Positions 30,881-41,688 of a DNA stretch of 64,000 nt are shown here, one piece after another. Below the pieces are notes generated by a model. That model searched no databases. It saw only the letters and a list, made by a program, of their open reading frames with translations, and was not told the origin of the DNA. The translations under genes and the position numbers were made by a program. How positions within the stretch are numbered: position 1 is the first letter of the stretch; the number at the start of each line of letters is the position of its first letter. Source of the DNA: Azolla caroliniana (lineage: Eukaryota > Polypodiophyta); NCBI GenBank assembly GCA_043228905.1, contig JBHGNT010000014.1, positions 16,864,001 through 16,928,000 of the forward strand. The letters are read 5' to 3'.

Positions 30881-31901
30881 AGCCGGAAAGCATCGAAGAA
30901 GCGAAGGAAGACACCCACAGCCGCAAATGGTTAAGTGCCATGCAGGATGAGATGGATTCCTTGCATGAGAACCATACGTACAAATTGGTGGAGTTGCCGA
31001 AAGGAAAGCAGGCACTCTGAAACAAGTGGGTGTACAAGTTGAAACCAGGAGATGCCGGCAACCCCCCGAGATACAAAGCCAGGATTGTGGTGAAGGGGTT
31101 CCAGCAGAAGAAGGGCGTGGACTTCGACGAGATATTTTCCCCTATAGTAAAGATGACCTCCATCCGGACGGTGCTGAGTATAGCGGCAAGCATGGACCCC
31201 GAGGTAGAGCAGCAACCGGAAGGATTCGTGAAGAAAGGGAAGGAGCACCTGGTTTGTTGGTTGAAGAAGAGCCTATACGGACTGAAGCAGGCTCCCCGAC
31301 AATGGTACCGGAAGTTCGACTCCTTCATGACCGATCAAGGGTACCACAAGACGCAGGCCGATCACTGCGTGTTTGGGAAGAAGTTCGAAGGAGGCGACTT
31401 CCTGATACTCCTTTTGTACGTGGATGGGATGACATGTTGATCGTCGGATGGGACCAAGCCAAAATACGGATGCTGAAGAAGGCTCTCAACCGAACTTTCG
31501 CAATGAAAGACTTGGGTCCGGCAAGACAGATGTTGGGGATGCATATCATCCGGAACCGGCCAACGAAGCAATTGTGGCTGTCACAAGAGAAATACGTGAC
31601 AAAGGTGCTTCAGCGGTTCAACATGATAGAAGCAAAACCGGTCGGATCGACACTCCCGGCAAACTGCAGATTATCCGGTAAGCAAAGCCCGAAGACGAAA
31701 GCAGAGAAGGCTGATATGATGAAGGTTCCATATGCCTCTACCGTCGAGAGCTTAATGTACGCAATGGTGTGTACCCGACCAGATATAGGATACGCAATCG
31801 GAGTGGTGAGCCGGTTTATGAGCAACCCCGGCAAGGAGCACTGGAACGCGGTCAAATGGATACTCTGGTACTTGAAGAGCACTTCGAACATGTGTCTCTG
31901 A
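30881..31901 (+). pseudogene. Copia E reverse transcriptase
   Basis: WLSAMQDEMDSLHENHTYKL, NKWVYKLKPGDAGNPPRYKA, RIVVKGFQQKKGVDFDEIFS, LYGLKQAPRQWYRKFDSF are the Copia RT blocks. The YVDD codons (31418-31435) contain a five-base insertion giving YVDG and a frameshift, after which MLIVGWDQAKIRMLKKAL continues in the other frame to ALMYA-type thumb motifs. TGA codons at 31018-31020 and 31899-31901 add to the damage. Confidence 0.85.
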
Positions 31902-32220
31902 TTCGGCTCCGGTAAACCTCAACTTGATGGTTTTAATGATTCGGACATGTCGGCTGATGTGGATACCAGCCGGTCTACATCCGGGTATGTAATAACATAT
32001 GCAGGGGGAGCTGTTTCGTGGCAGTTGAGGCTGCAAAAGACGATTGCGTTGTCAACGACGAAAGCGAAGTACATGGCGGTTGTGGAAGCCGGCAAGGAAA
32101 TACTATGCATGAAGGACTTCATCGGAGAGCTCGGTATCCGGCAAGATGAATACCGGCTCTATTGCGACAGTCAAAGTGCCATCCTCTGTTGTAACCACCG
32201 CTTGTGGCGAAGATAGCAAG
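31902..32220 (+). pseudogene. Copia E RNase H
   Basis: NDSDMSADVDTSRSTSGYVI, TKAKYMAVVEAGKEILCMKD, YRLYCDSQSAILCC are the Copia RNase H landmarks. It ends at 32216 where LTR sequence begins. Its closest relative in the window is element G. Confidence 0.8.
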
Positions 32221-32442
32221 CTCGAGGTCATTGCCTCGGTGCTTTACTATTGTACATTGTGATATAGTGATAGTTTGCAGTCTGTGGGCTGCGGTGGTTT
32301 TTCCCTAGTTTGGGTTTTCCACGTTAACATTCTGTGTACTCTTCTCTTCATTGTGTTGTGCATACCTTACCTGTTTTTCTGTGTTTGATCCTAGACTCGG
32401 TTGTGGCCGAGCCTTGTGCTTAGGGAGCATGTATTCCTGTCA

Positions 32443-32990
32443 TGCGTAAGTTTTCCAGAGATATTGTTGAGATCTGATGGCATTCTAAATTTGGGTTATA
32501 AGCAATAGGGGAATTTGATATATGGTTTTTCTTGAATTCTAGGATAACTCGTTTCCTCCAGTCAATTTGGGGGTTGTGAAGGTCAAACCAAGCTAGACCG
32601 AAGACAATCAGATGCTCGAGACTATGTATGATATTGAATGAGATGACACAAGCTAAATCACTGAGAACTACACGAACTGATTCAAACTCTTCAGTTATAT
32701 CTCCGGAGGCAATGGGTCGACCATCTATGATTGTGACAGATACTGGACAATGCAATGGTTTTAATAAGATATTATGTGTCAAGGAAAAATTTCGGCCCAT
32801 GAAACAAGAGTTGGCTCATGAATCTAAGAGAGCATATGCGAAGACCTAATGACATCTAGAGGTACTAAGCTCAACTTGTGCCGCAAAAACCCTATTAACT
32901 TGGTTCGATGAAATGGAACCATTATTATGGACTAACTCTACAAATTGTGGGTTATCCAGCCAAATGGCTCCTATTTGGCTAGATTTACTC
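32443..32990 (-). pseudogene. Chromovirus A protease
   Basis: The frame below 32800 reads GRNFSLTHNILLKPLHCPVS, VTIIDGRPIASGDITEEFES and HLIVFGLAWFDLHNPQIDWR. Just upstream the active site reads LLDS then a TGA where Gly should be, then ANSCFM, so the protease is dead. It is collinear with F and C. It ends at Copia E on the left. Confidence 0.8.
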
Positions 32991-32999
32991 GTTCAACAC

Positions 33000-34084
33000 C
33001 TCATCGAGTTGGCTAAGTACTTCAAAACGATTTGAAGGTGTAGGGATACGAGGATTGCTAGATGTATTTGGAAAATCAAGATCCAATTTACTACTAGCAC
33101 TTGGTAAACTTGACGCCTAGGTCAATCAGGACAATTTATCGTTATATGTCCTAGACAACCACAATATAAACATCGGTGGTTCGCCCGACGTCTCTGCTTT
33201 TCAGTTGTATAATCAATTTCCATTGGAGTAGGGCCACTTATTGGGTTAGAAATAGGGACTTGCATAGTTCCAGATGTATGTAGTATTGTTACCGATGCAT
33301 ATGTCTACTCTGATCGAAGTCGAGACCATTGTTGACGCTTAGAGCGTCGTTCGAATAATCGATTGTCACATCGTACAACTCGACTAATCGCCTCAGTAAG
33401 AGAGATTTTGGATCTTCATGAAAAGTGAGAAGCAAGTCTTTCACATCATTATGAAGTCCTTCTCGAAATTGATCCATGAATGCCTCTTCGTCCCAAGGAA
33501 TGTCATATGCAAGAAGGAGAAAATCAGCCGCATAGGCTGAGGCTGGGAGATCCCCTTGTCGTAACCTTCGAATCTTATTAATAGTTGTTCTCATGCTATC
33601 GGTATCTCCAAAAGAAGCTTGGAACTCTATAATAAACTAATCAAAATTATCCAAAATAGGGCACTTTTTCTCGAGTAACGATGCAAACCAAGCCAATGTT
33701 GTACCAGTCAATAGTGTTCTGACCAACCCTACTCATGTCGAATCTGTTGGATATCGAGTGGGATGCATTTGAAATACTAGACGTACCTGATTAAGAAATC
33801 CTCGAATTGTGATCGAGTATCATCAAACTTCGACGGGAGACTTATCTTGGGTTCTTTTGTCGATTTTGGTGTTTGTAATGTTTGTTGTCGCAATGTTATT
33901 AATGTTGCTTTAAGTTGCTGAACCCATGAGTTAATTCCTCATGTTGTTGAGCTTTCTCGACATTCACTTGTTGTAAAGCCCCGAGCTGCCTTTGATTGTC
34001 TTGCTCTAAGGTCATGAACTTGGTGCTCAAGCATTCAAGATCACCTAGAACGCGCATATATTCTTGTTCACTTACTGCAGCCAT
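33000..34084 (-). pseudogene. Chromovirus A gag
   Basis: ATG at 34084 gives MAAVSEQEYMRVLGDLECLS and a coiled coil (LEQDNQRQLGALQQVNVEKA). 33594-33289 has the capsid core (RRLRQGDLPASAYAADFLLL, AYDIPWDEEAFMDQFREGLH, NDVKDLLLTFHEDPKSL). About 33130-33200 holds a zinc-knuckle remnant next to a basic linker. The N-terminus is the same as in chromovirus C, but the capsid core absent from C is kept here. Frameshifts at about 33600-33900. Confidence 0.8.
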
Positions 34085-34163
34085 GGTTATGAGAAGATAG
34101 GATGAGAGGTTCCTAGGAAAAAAAAGATTACAATGAAGAAGGTTTGGGGATTCCGGTTTAAAT

Positions 34164-34686
34164 TGTCAAGGCCATAGCTAAAGACAAGTTTAAAATGAAG
34201 AAAAGAATGAGACATAGAAAATAAGAGAGGAATGAGGGAGAAATAAGATGTTGAAAATGTTTTAACAATGACAACAAGGGTTACAATAGTAATGAGAACA
34301 AGGGTACAAGAGTATGTCGAAGACTGGCATTGAACCGAAATGGTTCATCAATAGTTTGCTATATGTTTATATAGCATAGTTTGGATACATGCATGGGACA
34401 TGCATGCTCGCTATCTCATAGGCACACATGCTCACCATTTGTCATTCATGCAAGCCTGCCACTTGGCATTCATGCAAGCATGACACTTGGTAATCATGCG
34501 TTAGCATATGTGGTGGCGACGTTTCATACTATTATATATGTTTCTTCCTAGTCTAATATAAGAATTTACAAATTAATAAATATAATATAATGTATTCTAG
34601 TGGTTGAAATGATACATCATCTTTGAGCAGGTCATGGGTTCAAATCTCTATTACGAGTCTTAGAGTTTTGGTATATGTTCATGACA
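34164..34686 (-). repeat. 5' LTR of chromovirus A (523 bp)
   Basis: It starts TGTCAAGGCC and ends TTCATGACA, homologous to 7491-7951 but longer through small duplications (for instance around 34261-34310). The tRNA-like cassette is at 34593-34647. Directly to the right lies integrase of copy F, with no target duplication matching the left flank of A. Confidence 0.85.
34593..34647 (+). promoter_or_regulatory. tRNA-like cassette in chromovirus A 5' LTR
   Basis: TATTCTAGTGG resembles an A box and GGTTCAAATCT (34637-34647) a B box, 39 bp from the LTR edge, as in the 3' LTR. Confidence 0.5.
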
Positions 34687-35366
34687 GACTTCCAAGGACC
34701 ATCAGGAACTTGTAAGGGTTGGAGTAAACCATACGGTCGATGCTGAGGACACTTCAACCGACAACATGCATCACAACTGCGAATGTAGTCCTCAACATAA
34801 TTACAACGATGCATCCACCAATAATTTCTAGAAACTAATTCCAAAGTTTTGTGAACTCTAAAATGTCCAACCATTGGCATGTCATGCCAGTGTTGTAAAA
34901 TAAGTAGTCGAGAACGACCATCAGGGACATAAAGTAAATTATTTCGAAAAAGTAAATTATCATGCCAACTGAACTGATTATAATCTTTATGAGAATTCAT
35001 AGACATTGAACAAGAAGCACGGTCTAGAATGATATGATTCAAGACATCTTGTGCAAATTCGCCTACTTCAAGATCAGTACGAATCGTACTAATAAGTATC
35101 AAGTCCATGGGTGTCTTAAAAGCATTACTGGTCATCACTTGTAAACGATCGGAACCATGGAGGATATGCTTTTGATGATCAAAAGTAGGTTCTCCTGAAC
35201 AGGGTGCCATGTACGAACGTTGAGATAGCACATCTGCCTTTCGCTGGTGTATTGTGGGCTGATACACGATCAAGAAATCAAAGCGTGTAAGAAATTGTGC
35301 CCAATGAGCCTATTGACAATTTAAGACTCGAGCATTTTTGAAATATGAACCTTCCAAGAAGTGGTG
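34687..35366 (-). pseudogene. Chromovirus F integrase, N-terminal part
   Basis: From the right: HQRKADVLSQRSYMA (RNase H end), RLQVMTSNAFKTPMDLILIS, HDMPMVGHFRVHKTLELVSR, SCDACCRLKCPQHRPYGLLQ (HHCC finger) and VPDGPWKSV. It is cut at 34687 by the LTR of A just before the first catalytic Asp. Confidence 0.85.
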
Positions 35367-37186
35367 CTAATGCTCAAAAGAGTCTACAATAGCCAAAAGC
35401 TCCTTGTCGTGAATCTCATAATCAATTTCCATAGCTTCAAATTTCCGCGAATGAAAAGAAATTGGATATAATAGCCCGTTTTCTTTAGGCTGTGAGAGGA
35501 CACTCCCAAGTGCAAAATCTGATGCATCAGCTTCCAAAATAAAAGGCTTATCTTGGTTAGCATGGATCAAAATAGGAGCTGATGTGAATGCACATTTTAA
35601 GCTTTTGAATGCCTTAGCCACACTAGGATTCCATATGAATGGTTGGTTTTTATGTGTTAATTTTGTAAGAGGCAGAACCTTCTCTGAGTAGTTCCTGATG
35701 AATTTGCGGTAAAAATTCGCAAATCCCAAGAAACACTGGACATCACGCACAGATTGTGGTGCTTCCCACTCTAAAATTGCTTGCACCTTTGCAGGATCCA
35801 TAGATATTCCTTCTAGTGATACTATGTACCCTAGGAATTCCACTTAGTTGAGATCAAAACTACATATCTCGAGTTTAGCATAGAGGCCATATTTTTGTAA
35901 TTGTCGTAGAACTTGGCATACATGCTCTTCATGCTCTTCTTGAGTCCTGGAAAATATCAAGATCTCATCCAAATAAACAATGTCGAATATATCCAAGAAG
36001 TCTCGGAAAATATCACTGGCCATATGCTGAAAAACCATAGGAGCATTTGTGAGACCGAAAGGCATAACTGTATACTCAAAATGCCCATATTGAGTGCGAA
36101 ATGCAGTTTTCCATTCATCGCCCGAATGAATTCGAACTAGATTATAAGCACCTCTAAGATCGATCTTTGTAATGTATTTGGCTCCACTCAACCGCTCCAA
36201 AAGTGTTGGTATTAAAGGTAAGGCATACCTGTTTCGAATTGTGATTTTGTTTAATCCTCGATAATCTATGACCAAACGAAGCGATCCATCTTTCTTCTTG
36301 ACGAAAAATATTGGTGCGCCAACAGGAAATTTGAAATGACGAATAAATCCAGTAGCTAAATTTTCATTGATATAGTCGCGAAGAACCTTCAGCTCTGCAT
36401 GTGATAAACTATAAATTGGTCCCCACGGAGGATCTTTTCCTAGTTGAAGATCAATAGGACAATCATAAGGTAGATGTTCTGGGAGTCTAGCAACTTTGTC
36501 CTTATTGAAGAGATCTTGGATTTCTTGATACTTGGTTGGAAGTAAGGTCCTCGACTTTTGTTGAGTTGGTGTTGGCATTGTTATTATCGCAAATATAAAC
36601 ATTGTTCCTTTCTGCCCCTCTTTGCGTAAGTTTTCAACAGATATTGTTGAGATCTGATGGCACTCTAAATTTGGGTTATAAGCAATAGAGAAATGTGATA
36701 TGTAGTTTTTCCTGAATTCGAGGATAACTCGTTTCCTCCAATCAATTTGGGGGTTGTGAAGCTCAAACCAAGCTAGACCGAAGACAATCGGATGCTCGGG
36801 ACTATGTATGATATTGAATGAGATGACACAAGCTAAATCATCGAGAACTACGTGAACTGATTCAGACTCTTCAGTTACGTATCCAGATGCAATGGGTCGA
36901 CCATCTATGACTGTGACAGATACTGGACAATGCAATGGTTTTAATAAGATATTATGTGTCAAGGAAAAATTTCGGCCCATGAAACAAGAGTTGGCTCCTA
37001 AATTTAAGAGAGCATATGCGAAGACCTAATGACATCTAGAGGTACTAAGCTCAACTTGTGCCGCAAAAACCCTATTAACTTGGTTCGATGAAATGGAACC
37101 ATTACTATGGACTAACTCTACAAATTCTAGGTTATCCAACCAAATGGTTCCTATTTTGGCTAGATTTACTCGTTTAACACCTCGTC
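35367..37186 (-). pseudogene. Chromovirus F protease, RT and RNase H
   Basis: A 378-codon frame (36980-35844) runs from protease to [111 protein letters not shown]. It then shifts to 35843-35367: EFLGYIVSLEGISMDPAKVQ, FLGFANFYRKFIRNYSEKVL and RNase H ([33 protein letters not shown]). The RT motif is YLDE instead of YLDD, shared with A. At the protease active site Asp has become Asn (LLNLGANSC). A TAG at about 35845 ends the long frame. It is cut at 37187 by the LTR of H. Confidence 0.88.
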
Positions 37187-37706
37187 TGTCACGGACACAC
37201 CAAGCCTAGACTACGACAAAGCACAGATGACGAGGCTACGACCGATAAGGTTACGAATATGGAACTCGACATGATGGGGATAGAAACTTGGGAAGTTGGG
37301 AGCGACGAGTTGAGGAACTTAAGACACGAGGAACAATACAAGAGCATAAAGACAGAGATGTAAATCAAGGAGAGAAGATGGGGCGAAACGAGAATACTAG
37401 ATTGATGTGTCAATGACTGGTGTTGAATCCCTTGAAAGGGACCAAGGAGGTTACAAGTATTTATACTATGAGTCAAAGTACATGCATTAGAATATTCGGG
37501 AGAATATTCTAGAACCCTCTAGAACCTTCTAGTTCTAGAACTTTCTAAAAACTCCTAGAACTTGAAATAGATAATCTACTAATAACCTACTAAGATATAG
37601 ATAACATGACCATATATTTGGACGTGTTGGTTAGAACACAACACTTGACTATATATAAGAGGTCAAAAGTTCAAATCTTGACATGATTGTTGTCATGTCT
37701 GTGACA
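37187..37706 (-). repeat. LTR of chromovirus H (520 bp)
   Basis: It starts TGTCACGGAC and ends GTCTGTGACA. A pyrimidine run TTATCCTCCCTTTT follows, the same purine-tract signature (minus strand) as at the 3' LTR of C, so this is a 3' LTR. A weak tRNA-like stretch with AGTTCAAATCT is at 37668-37678. The body of H beyond the tract is replaced by repeats. Confidence 0.75.
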
Positions 37707-37774
37707 TTATCCTCCCTTTTACGACCGCCTTTTCGAAAGCATGGTGTAGGGGTGAGTTGAAAGAGAAAACCAAA

Positions 37775-38590
37775 GTACGTTGAGGAGTGAGTGACCATGA
37801 GCAGTCCTCACTAGAAATAGGAGCACGGGTGAACGCGAGCGACCATGTGTGGTCCTCACCGGATATTGGAACACCAACTTGAGCGTGAGCAACCACGTTT
37901 GGTCCTCACCGGAGACAGGAACACCAACGTGAGTGTGAGCGACCATGTACGATCCTCACCGAAGACAGGAACACCAACATGAGTGACCAACCATGTGTGG
38001 TCCTCACCGAAGACAAGAACACCAACGGACTTGAGCGACTATGTGCGATCCTCATCGAAGACAAGAACACCAACGGACGTGAGTGACCATGTGCGGTCCT
38101 CACCGAGAACTAGAACACCAACGAGCATGAGCGACCATGTACGGTCCTCACCACAGACACGAACACCAACTGAAATGAGCGACCATGTGTGGTCCTCACC
38201 AGGAACTGGAACACCTACGAGCGTGAGCGACCATGTGCGGTCCTCACTGGGAACTGGAACACCAACGAGCGTGAGAGACCAAGTACGGTCCTCACCGGAG
38301 ACGCGAACACCGACGGGCATGAGTGACCATGTGTGGTCCTCACCAGAGACACGAACACTGAAGGGCGTGAGTGACCATGTGTGGTCCTCACCAGAGACAC
38401 GAACACCAACGGACGTGAGTGACCACGTGCGGTCCTCACTGGGAACTAGAACACCAACGGGCGTGAGAGACCATGTACAATCCTCACCGGAGACGCGAAA
38501 ATCACCGGGCATGAGAGACCATGTGTGGTCTTCACTAAAGACACGAACACCAACAGACATGAGCGACCCTACATGGTCCTCATAGCGAAC
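37775..38590. repeat. 48-bp minisatellite (about 17 units)
   Basis: Units read GAGTGACCATGTGTGGTCCT then CACCAGAGACACGAACACCA and a short variable end. As 48 is a multiple of three, long frames exist on both strands (a 200-codon plus-strand frame at 37983-38585 with SDHVWSSPETRTPTGV-type repeats and a 189-codon minus-strand frame). Neither has a recognisable domain. Confidence 0.9.
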
Positions 38591-38599
38591 TGGAACACT

Positions 38600-39095
38600 T
38601 GACGACAATGACGGCTAGGCAAAGTAGTGTTGATGACGACAACAAGAGGGTTGAAGATGATGATGTCGAAGACGAAGCAATGAAGGCAATGATGTTGACG
38701 AAGCGACTTTGGAAGCAACGACTTTGACTATGGCAATGACGACTTTGACTATGGCAATGATGGAAGCGGAGAAAGAGATGAAGAGGATAAGAAACATAGA
38801 GATCAAGATGTTGAGGTTCTCTGAAGAAACACAAAGACACATATACAAAGGATGATAGAAAACACAAAGACAGGGATTAAGGTGATAGGAAATGCAAAGA
38901 AAGGGACGAAGATAATAAGAAACACATAGATAGAGATGAAAACGGTAGGAAACACAAGGAGAAGGATGACAATAACAAAAAATGGAAAGATAGGGATGTG
39001 GAAGATGATAAGGAGTGCAGAGATAGAGATGATAATGAGAAGAAACTAGGACATAGAGATGTGAAGGATGAGAAGAATCTAAAAGTGTGAGCTAT
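38600..39095 (+). pseudogene. Remnant encoding charged Lys/Arg/Asp repeats
   Basis: From about 38840 one plus-strand frame reads HKDRD, GDRKCKERDEDNKKHIDRDE, NGRKHKEKDDNNKKWKDRDV, EDDKECRDRDDNEKKLGHRD up to a TGA near 39091, with a stop near 38880. Such KHRDRD-type tracts are common in nuclear RNA-processing proteins, but low-complexity repeats of about 39 bp can give the same picture. Upstream (38620-38790) GAT/GAC repeats continue the style. I cannot assign a parent gene. Confidence 0.4.
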
Positions 39096-39545
39096 CCAGA
39101 AGGTATCCTAACAATAATAATGCCAGTACCTCATCGGCACGAGGCACTTCTAGAGAGGTGGTCTGATTTATCAGCCCTTGGAAGGCATTTAGATGCTCTG
39201 CCATGCTGGAGACATCTTGATACCGGAGTCTCACTATTTTCCGAAACATTGAGACTCTGTTAACCGCGTTTTCGTTCTCGAACATAATGATGATCTTCTC
39301 CCAGAGGACATCTGCCTTCTTCTCCTCATTGAAGTTGTTGTATAGACTCATGTCTATAAAACATCTTATGTATGTTGTCGCCTTCAGGTGCATGACTTCC
39401 CAAATCAATCTTGTCTGGTTTGGTCTTACCATGCTATACCATCAGCCATAAAACTTTGCACACCAACATGTCCCTCATCTTCGACTTCCACAATGAATAG
39501 TTGGAGCCGATTAGTTTGAACATGCCCCCAAATGAGTCTTCCATC
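39079..39545 (-). pseudogene. Copia gag fragment (element I)
   Basis: FGGMFKLIGSNYSLWKSKMR and DMLVCKVLW form the N-terminal Copia Gag motif. 39432-39079 continues with ATTYIRCFIDMSLYNNFNEE, ADVLWEKIIIMFENENAVNR, MFRKIVRLRYQDVSSMAEHL and FQGLINQ, matching the UBN2-like Copia Gag region. A frameshift at about 39430 separates them. It is cut at 39079 by the charged-repeat remnant. Confidence 0.8.
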
Positions 39546-39990
39546 GCTCCGATGCCAGTTTGTTGACATCGAAGCCAGCCACAAGCAGTTGATACTTTGG
39601 CGTATGTTGGTGCAAATATTTGAACAAACAAAACCGGAAGCAGAAATACACAAGTACAATGACACAAGATGTTTTACGTGGAAACCCTAACAGGGAAAAA
39701 CCACAGGATTTCACAAACTCTAAACGATCTCACTATGTGAAAGGAAATACATAGAGACCCCCGGCAACAACCTTGGGCTCTTCTTCTTCGCCTAATGGCG
39801 AGTATAGTAGAGATGCAACAATGCGCTCTAACTCGCTCTCTCTCTCTCTATGTCTCGCGATATCACTGTTATAACAACTCTCACACATTTTTAACTATTG
39901 TTTTGCCCTAGTTATATTTATACTGATATAACTTTTAAATTAAGGCTATTTACAAATATGGCCTCTTGAAGGCATATTAGAACATATTTA
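39544..39990 (-). repeat. Copia I primer site and 5' LTR remnant
   Basis: On the minus strand TGGCATCGGAGCGATGG (about 39541-39557) resembles the initiator-tRNA-Met primer site of Copia elements (TGGTATCAGAGC). The LTR starts at about 39561 (TGTTGACATC) and includes TTTTACGTGGAAACCC and an AT-rich part. The outer edge is not clear. Confidence 0.6.
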
Positions 39991-40085
39991 CACATGTGTC
40001 CTTTTCTGAATGTCTATCCGGATCCAGATCCGGCCTCTCTTTTCCTTCGGATCCGACTGATCCGGCTCGTGCTCTCCTTCCCATT

Positions 40086-40690
40086 CGAAGGGACATGTTT
40101 TCCAAACATGATAATCATTTCGATTGTGCTAAGCGAGTGTTACGATACGTGAGTGGATTGACGGACTATGGCATTCTCTTAAGTCATCACAAATTCAACT
40201 TGAAGGGTATACAGATGTTGATTGGGCCGGCTACAAAGTTGATCGACGATCAACTTCGGGCTTCATATTTTCAATCGGCAGCGGAGTCATATCATGGAGC
40301 AGCAAGAAGTAGTCAATTGTCACCTTATCCAGTACAAAGGCCAAATACAAGGGCACGGTTGTTGCTACATCTTAAGCCATATGTCTCAAGAGGATATTGA
40401 ACGATCTGGACGTCTCCATCAACAATCCAATCTTGCTCTATTGCGACAATCTCATCAATATTCATCTTGCTCAAAACCCGGTCTTCCATGCACAGACAAA
40501 GCGCATTGAGGTGCACTACCACTTCCTCAGAGAACGTGTCCTTGAAGGGGATGTCGGCCTCTAGCACATCAACACAAATCTTCAGACAGTTGACGATCTT
40601 CATGAAAGCCCTAGGAGGCAACAAGCTTCACCAATTCACGTTGGACCTTGGCCTAACGACCGCGAACTTGCAAGCTTGAGGGGGAGTAAC
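40086..40690 (+). pseudogene. Copia RT/RNase H fragment (element L)
   Basis: AKRVLRYVSGLTDYGILLSH, then after a frameshift GYTDVDWAGYKVDRRSTSGF, IFSIGSGVISWSSKK, IVTLSSTKAKYKGTVVATS, LLYCDNLINIHLAQNPVFHA and KRIEVHYHFLRERVLEGDVG are the C-terminal part of Copia pol. A TAG in the SKK-SIV stretch and others break it. CTTGAGGGGGAGT at 40676-40688 is the usual Copia purine tract. Confidence 0.8.
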
Positions 40691-40870
40691 AGAGAGAGAA
40701 ACCGAATACCAGTCGAAGCGAACACCAACAAAGACGGACAAATGACAAGCAGCCAAAAGTCAAAAGTCGATGATAGGCATCCCAAAGCCCAAAGCCGACT
40801 GATGACAAAAGTTGAGCTTGAATGGGCGTGTTGAGAATCAAGATCAACTCATCCTAGTGTGTAAACACGC
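40691..40870 (+). repeat. Copia L tail and start of its LTR
   Basis: About 140 bp of unassigned sequence separate the purine tract from TGTTGAGAATCAAGATCAAC at 40830, a typical Copia LTR start. Only 41 bp of the LTR are present before element J begins. Confidence 0.5.
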
Positions 40871-41642
40871 TGTCGTGAAAATTCCGGGCCATCAGTAGAA
40901 ACAATGTGAAACGCGCGGGAGCACTGGTGTGCACGAGTGCACACCCCTAGTGAATTAGATAGTGTAAGTACTAGGCATAGGAAAAAGGGGGTGTACTAGG
41001 TAGTTAAAGCATTAATAGGGATTCAGAGATTCAGACATCGCGTAAGTAGGGAGAGTTATGAGGAGAGCGAATTAGGGGGGAGAACTTAGGAAGTTAAAGC
41101 AACAAGGCCATGAATGCTCTGTAACGGTCACTCCTTGTGCTATAAAAGGGGCGACCCTCGACTGTTTTTGGGGATGTCATTTTTTTCAAGAGAGGAGAAA
41201 GGAAATAGAGACTAAAGAAGACGAGGAGTCCTACGACGTGCCACCGGAAGGCGCTTCCCCTGCTCGCGTCAGACGCCCGAGTGCTCCCGACCAGGGGATC
41301 GACCTTCTATGTGCCCACTCATCTCCGTGTCTGACTACTCTAGAGCCTACGCTCGAACATTGGCACTGATCCGGTTGTAATCACCAACAACACCACACGC
41401 ATATATTGATTAATAGAAGCTTATCCACCTACCGCAAGTTATTCTTAACATATCTGTCTGCGCCTTTGTCTACGCACGTTCCTCTTACACTATCTCTCTT
41501 GTTTCGCTAATCTTTTCTGTTTAAACCATAGTCTCAAGGCCCACGTAAACCACAGACTCTTCCTCCTCATTTCTTGGTTCCTTGGTTCAAGACCCCCGCG
41601 GTCCTGCCCAACTTCTACGCATCCGCGAGGATTTCCTCGACA
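40871..41642 (+). repeat. 5' LTR of element J (772 bp)
   Basis: It starts TGTCGTGAAAATTCC and ends CCTCGACA, followed by the primer-binding site. GTGCTATAAAAGGG at about 41138-41151 is the TATA box in plus orientation. Confidence 0.8.
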
Positions 41643-41646
41643 TCTT

Positions 41647-41664
41647 TGGTGAACCCAACGTGAA
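41647..41664 (+). promoter_or_regulatory. Primer-binding site of element J
   Basis: TGGTGAACCCAACGTGAA starts four bases after the LTR. The same site is found in D, and with one change in B. I have not assigned the tRNA. Confidence 0.85.
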
Positions 41665-41688
41665 TAGGGGCGGCAAAGGAATCTGAAA

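Larger units (their letters stand above)
28931..32442 (+). mobile_element. Copia element E in chromovirus A
   Basis: It starts TGTTAGGAAA and ends TTCCTGTCA. Flanks are TGCAT (28926-28930) and TGCGT (32443-32447), a target duplication with one mismatch; copy F has TGCGT in the uninterrupted site, so the left copy has mutated. Both LTRs are internally shortened: only a start piece (28931 to about 29060) and an end piece (about 32220-32442) remain. Domain order protease, integrase, RT, RNase H is that of Ty1/Copia. Confidence 0.85.

Noticed and set aside
7491-34686. Reading 7491 and 34164 LTRs as two unrelated solo LTRs
   Set aside because: Between them the gag, protease, RT, integrase and chromodomain pieces are collinear in one orientation, each interrupted at clean insertion borders, which fits one element.
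37983-38585. 200-codon repeat protein
   Set aside because: The 48-bp minisatellite leaves both strands open; no promoter, start context or domain supports translation. Kept only as a repeat.
41480-41620. tRNA-like cassette in the J LTR (GGTTCAAGACC near 41580)
   Set aside because: It fits a loose B-box pattern, but no A box is seen at the right distance.
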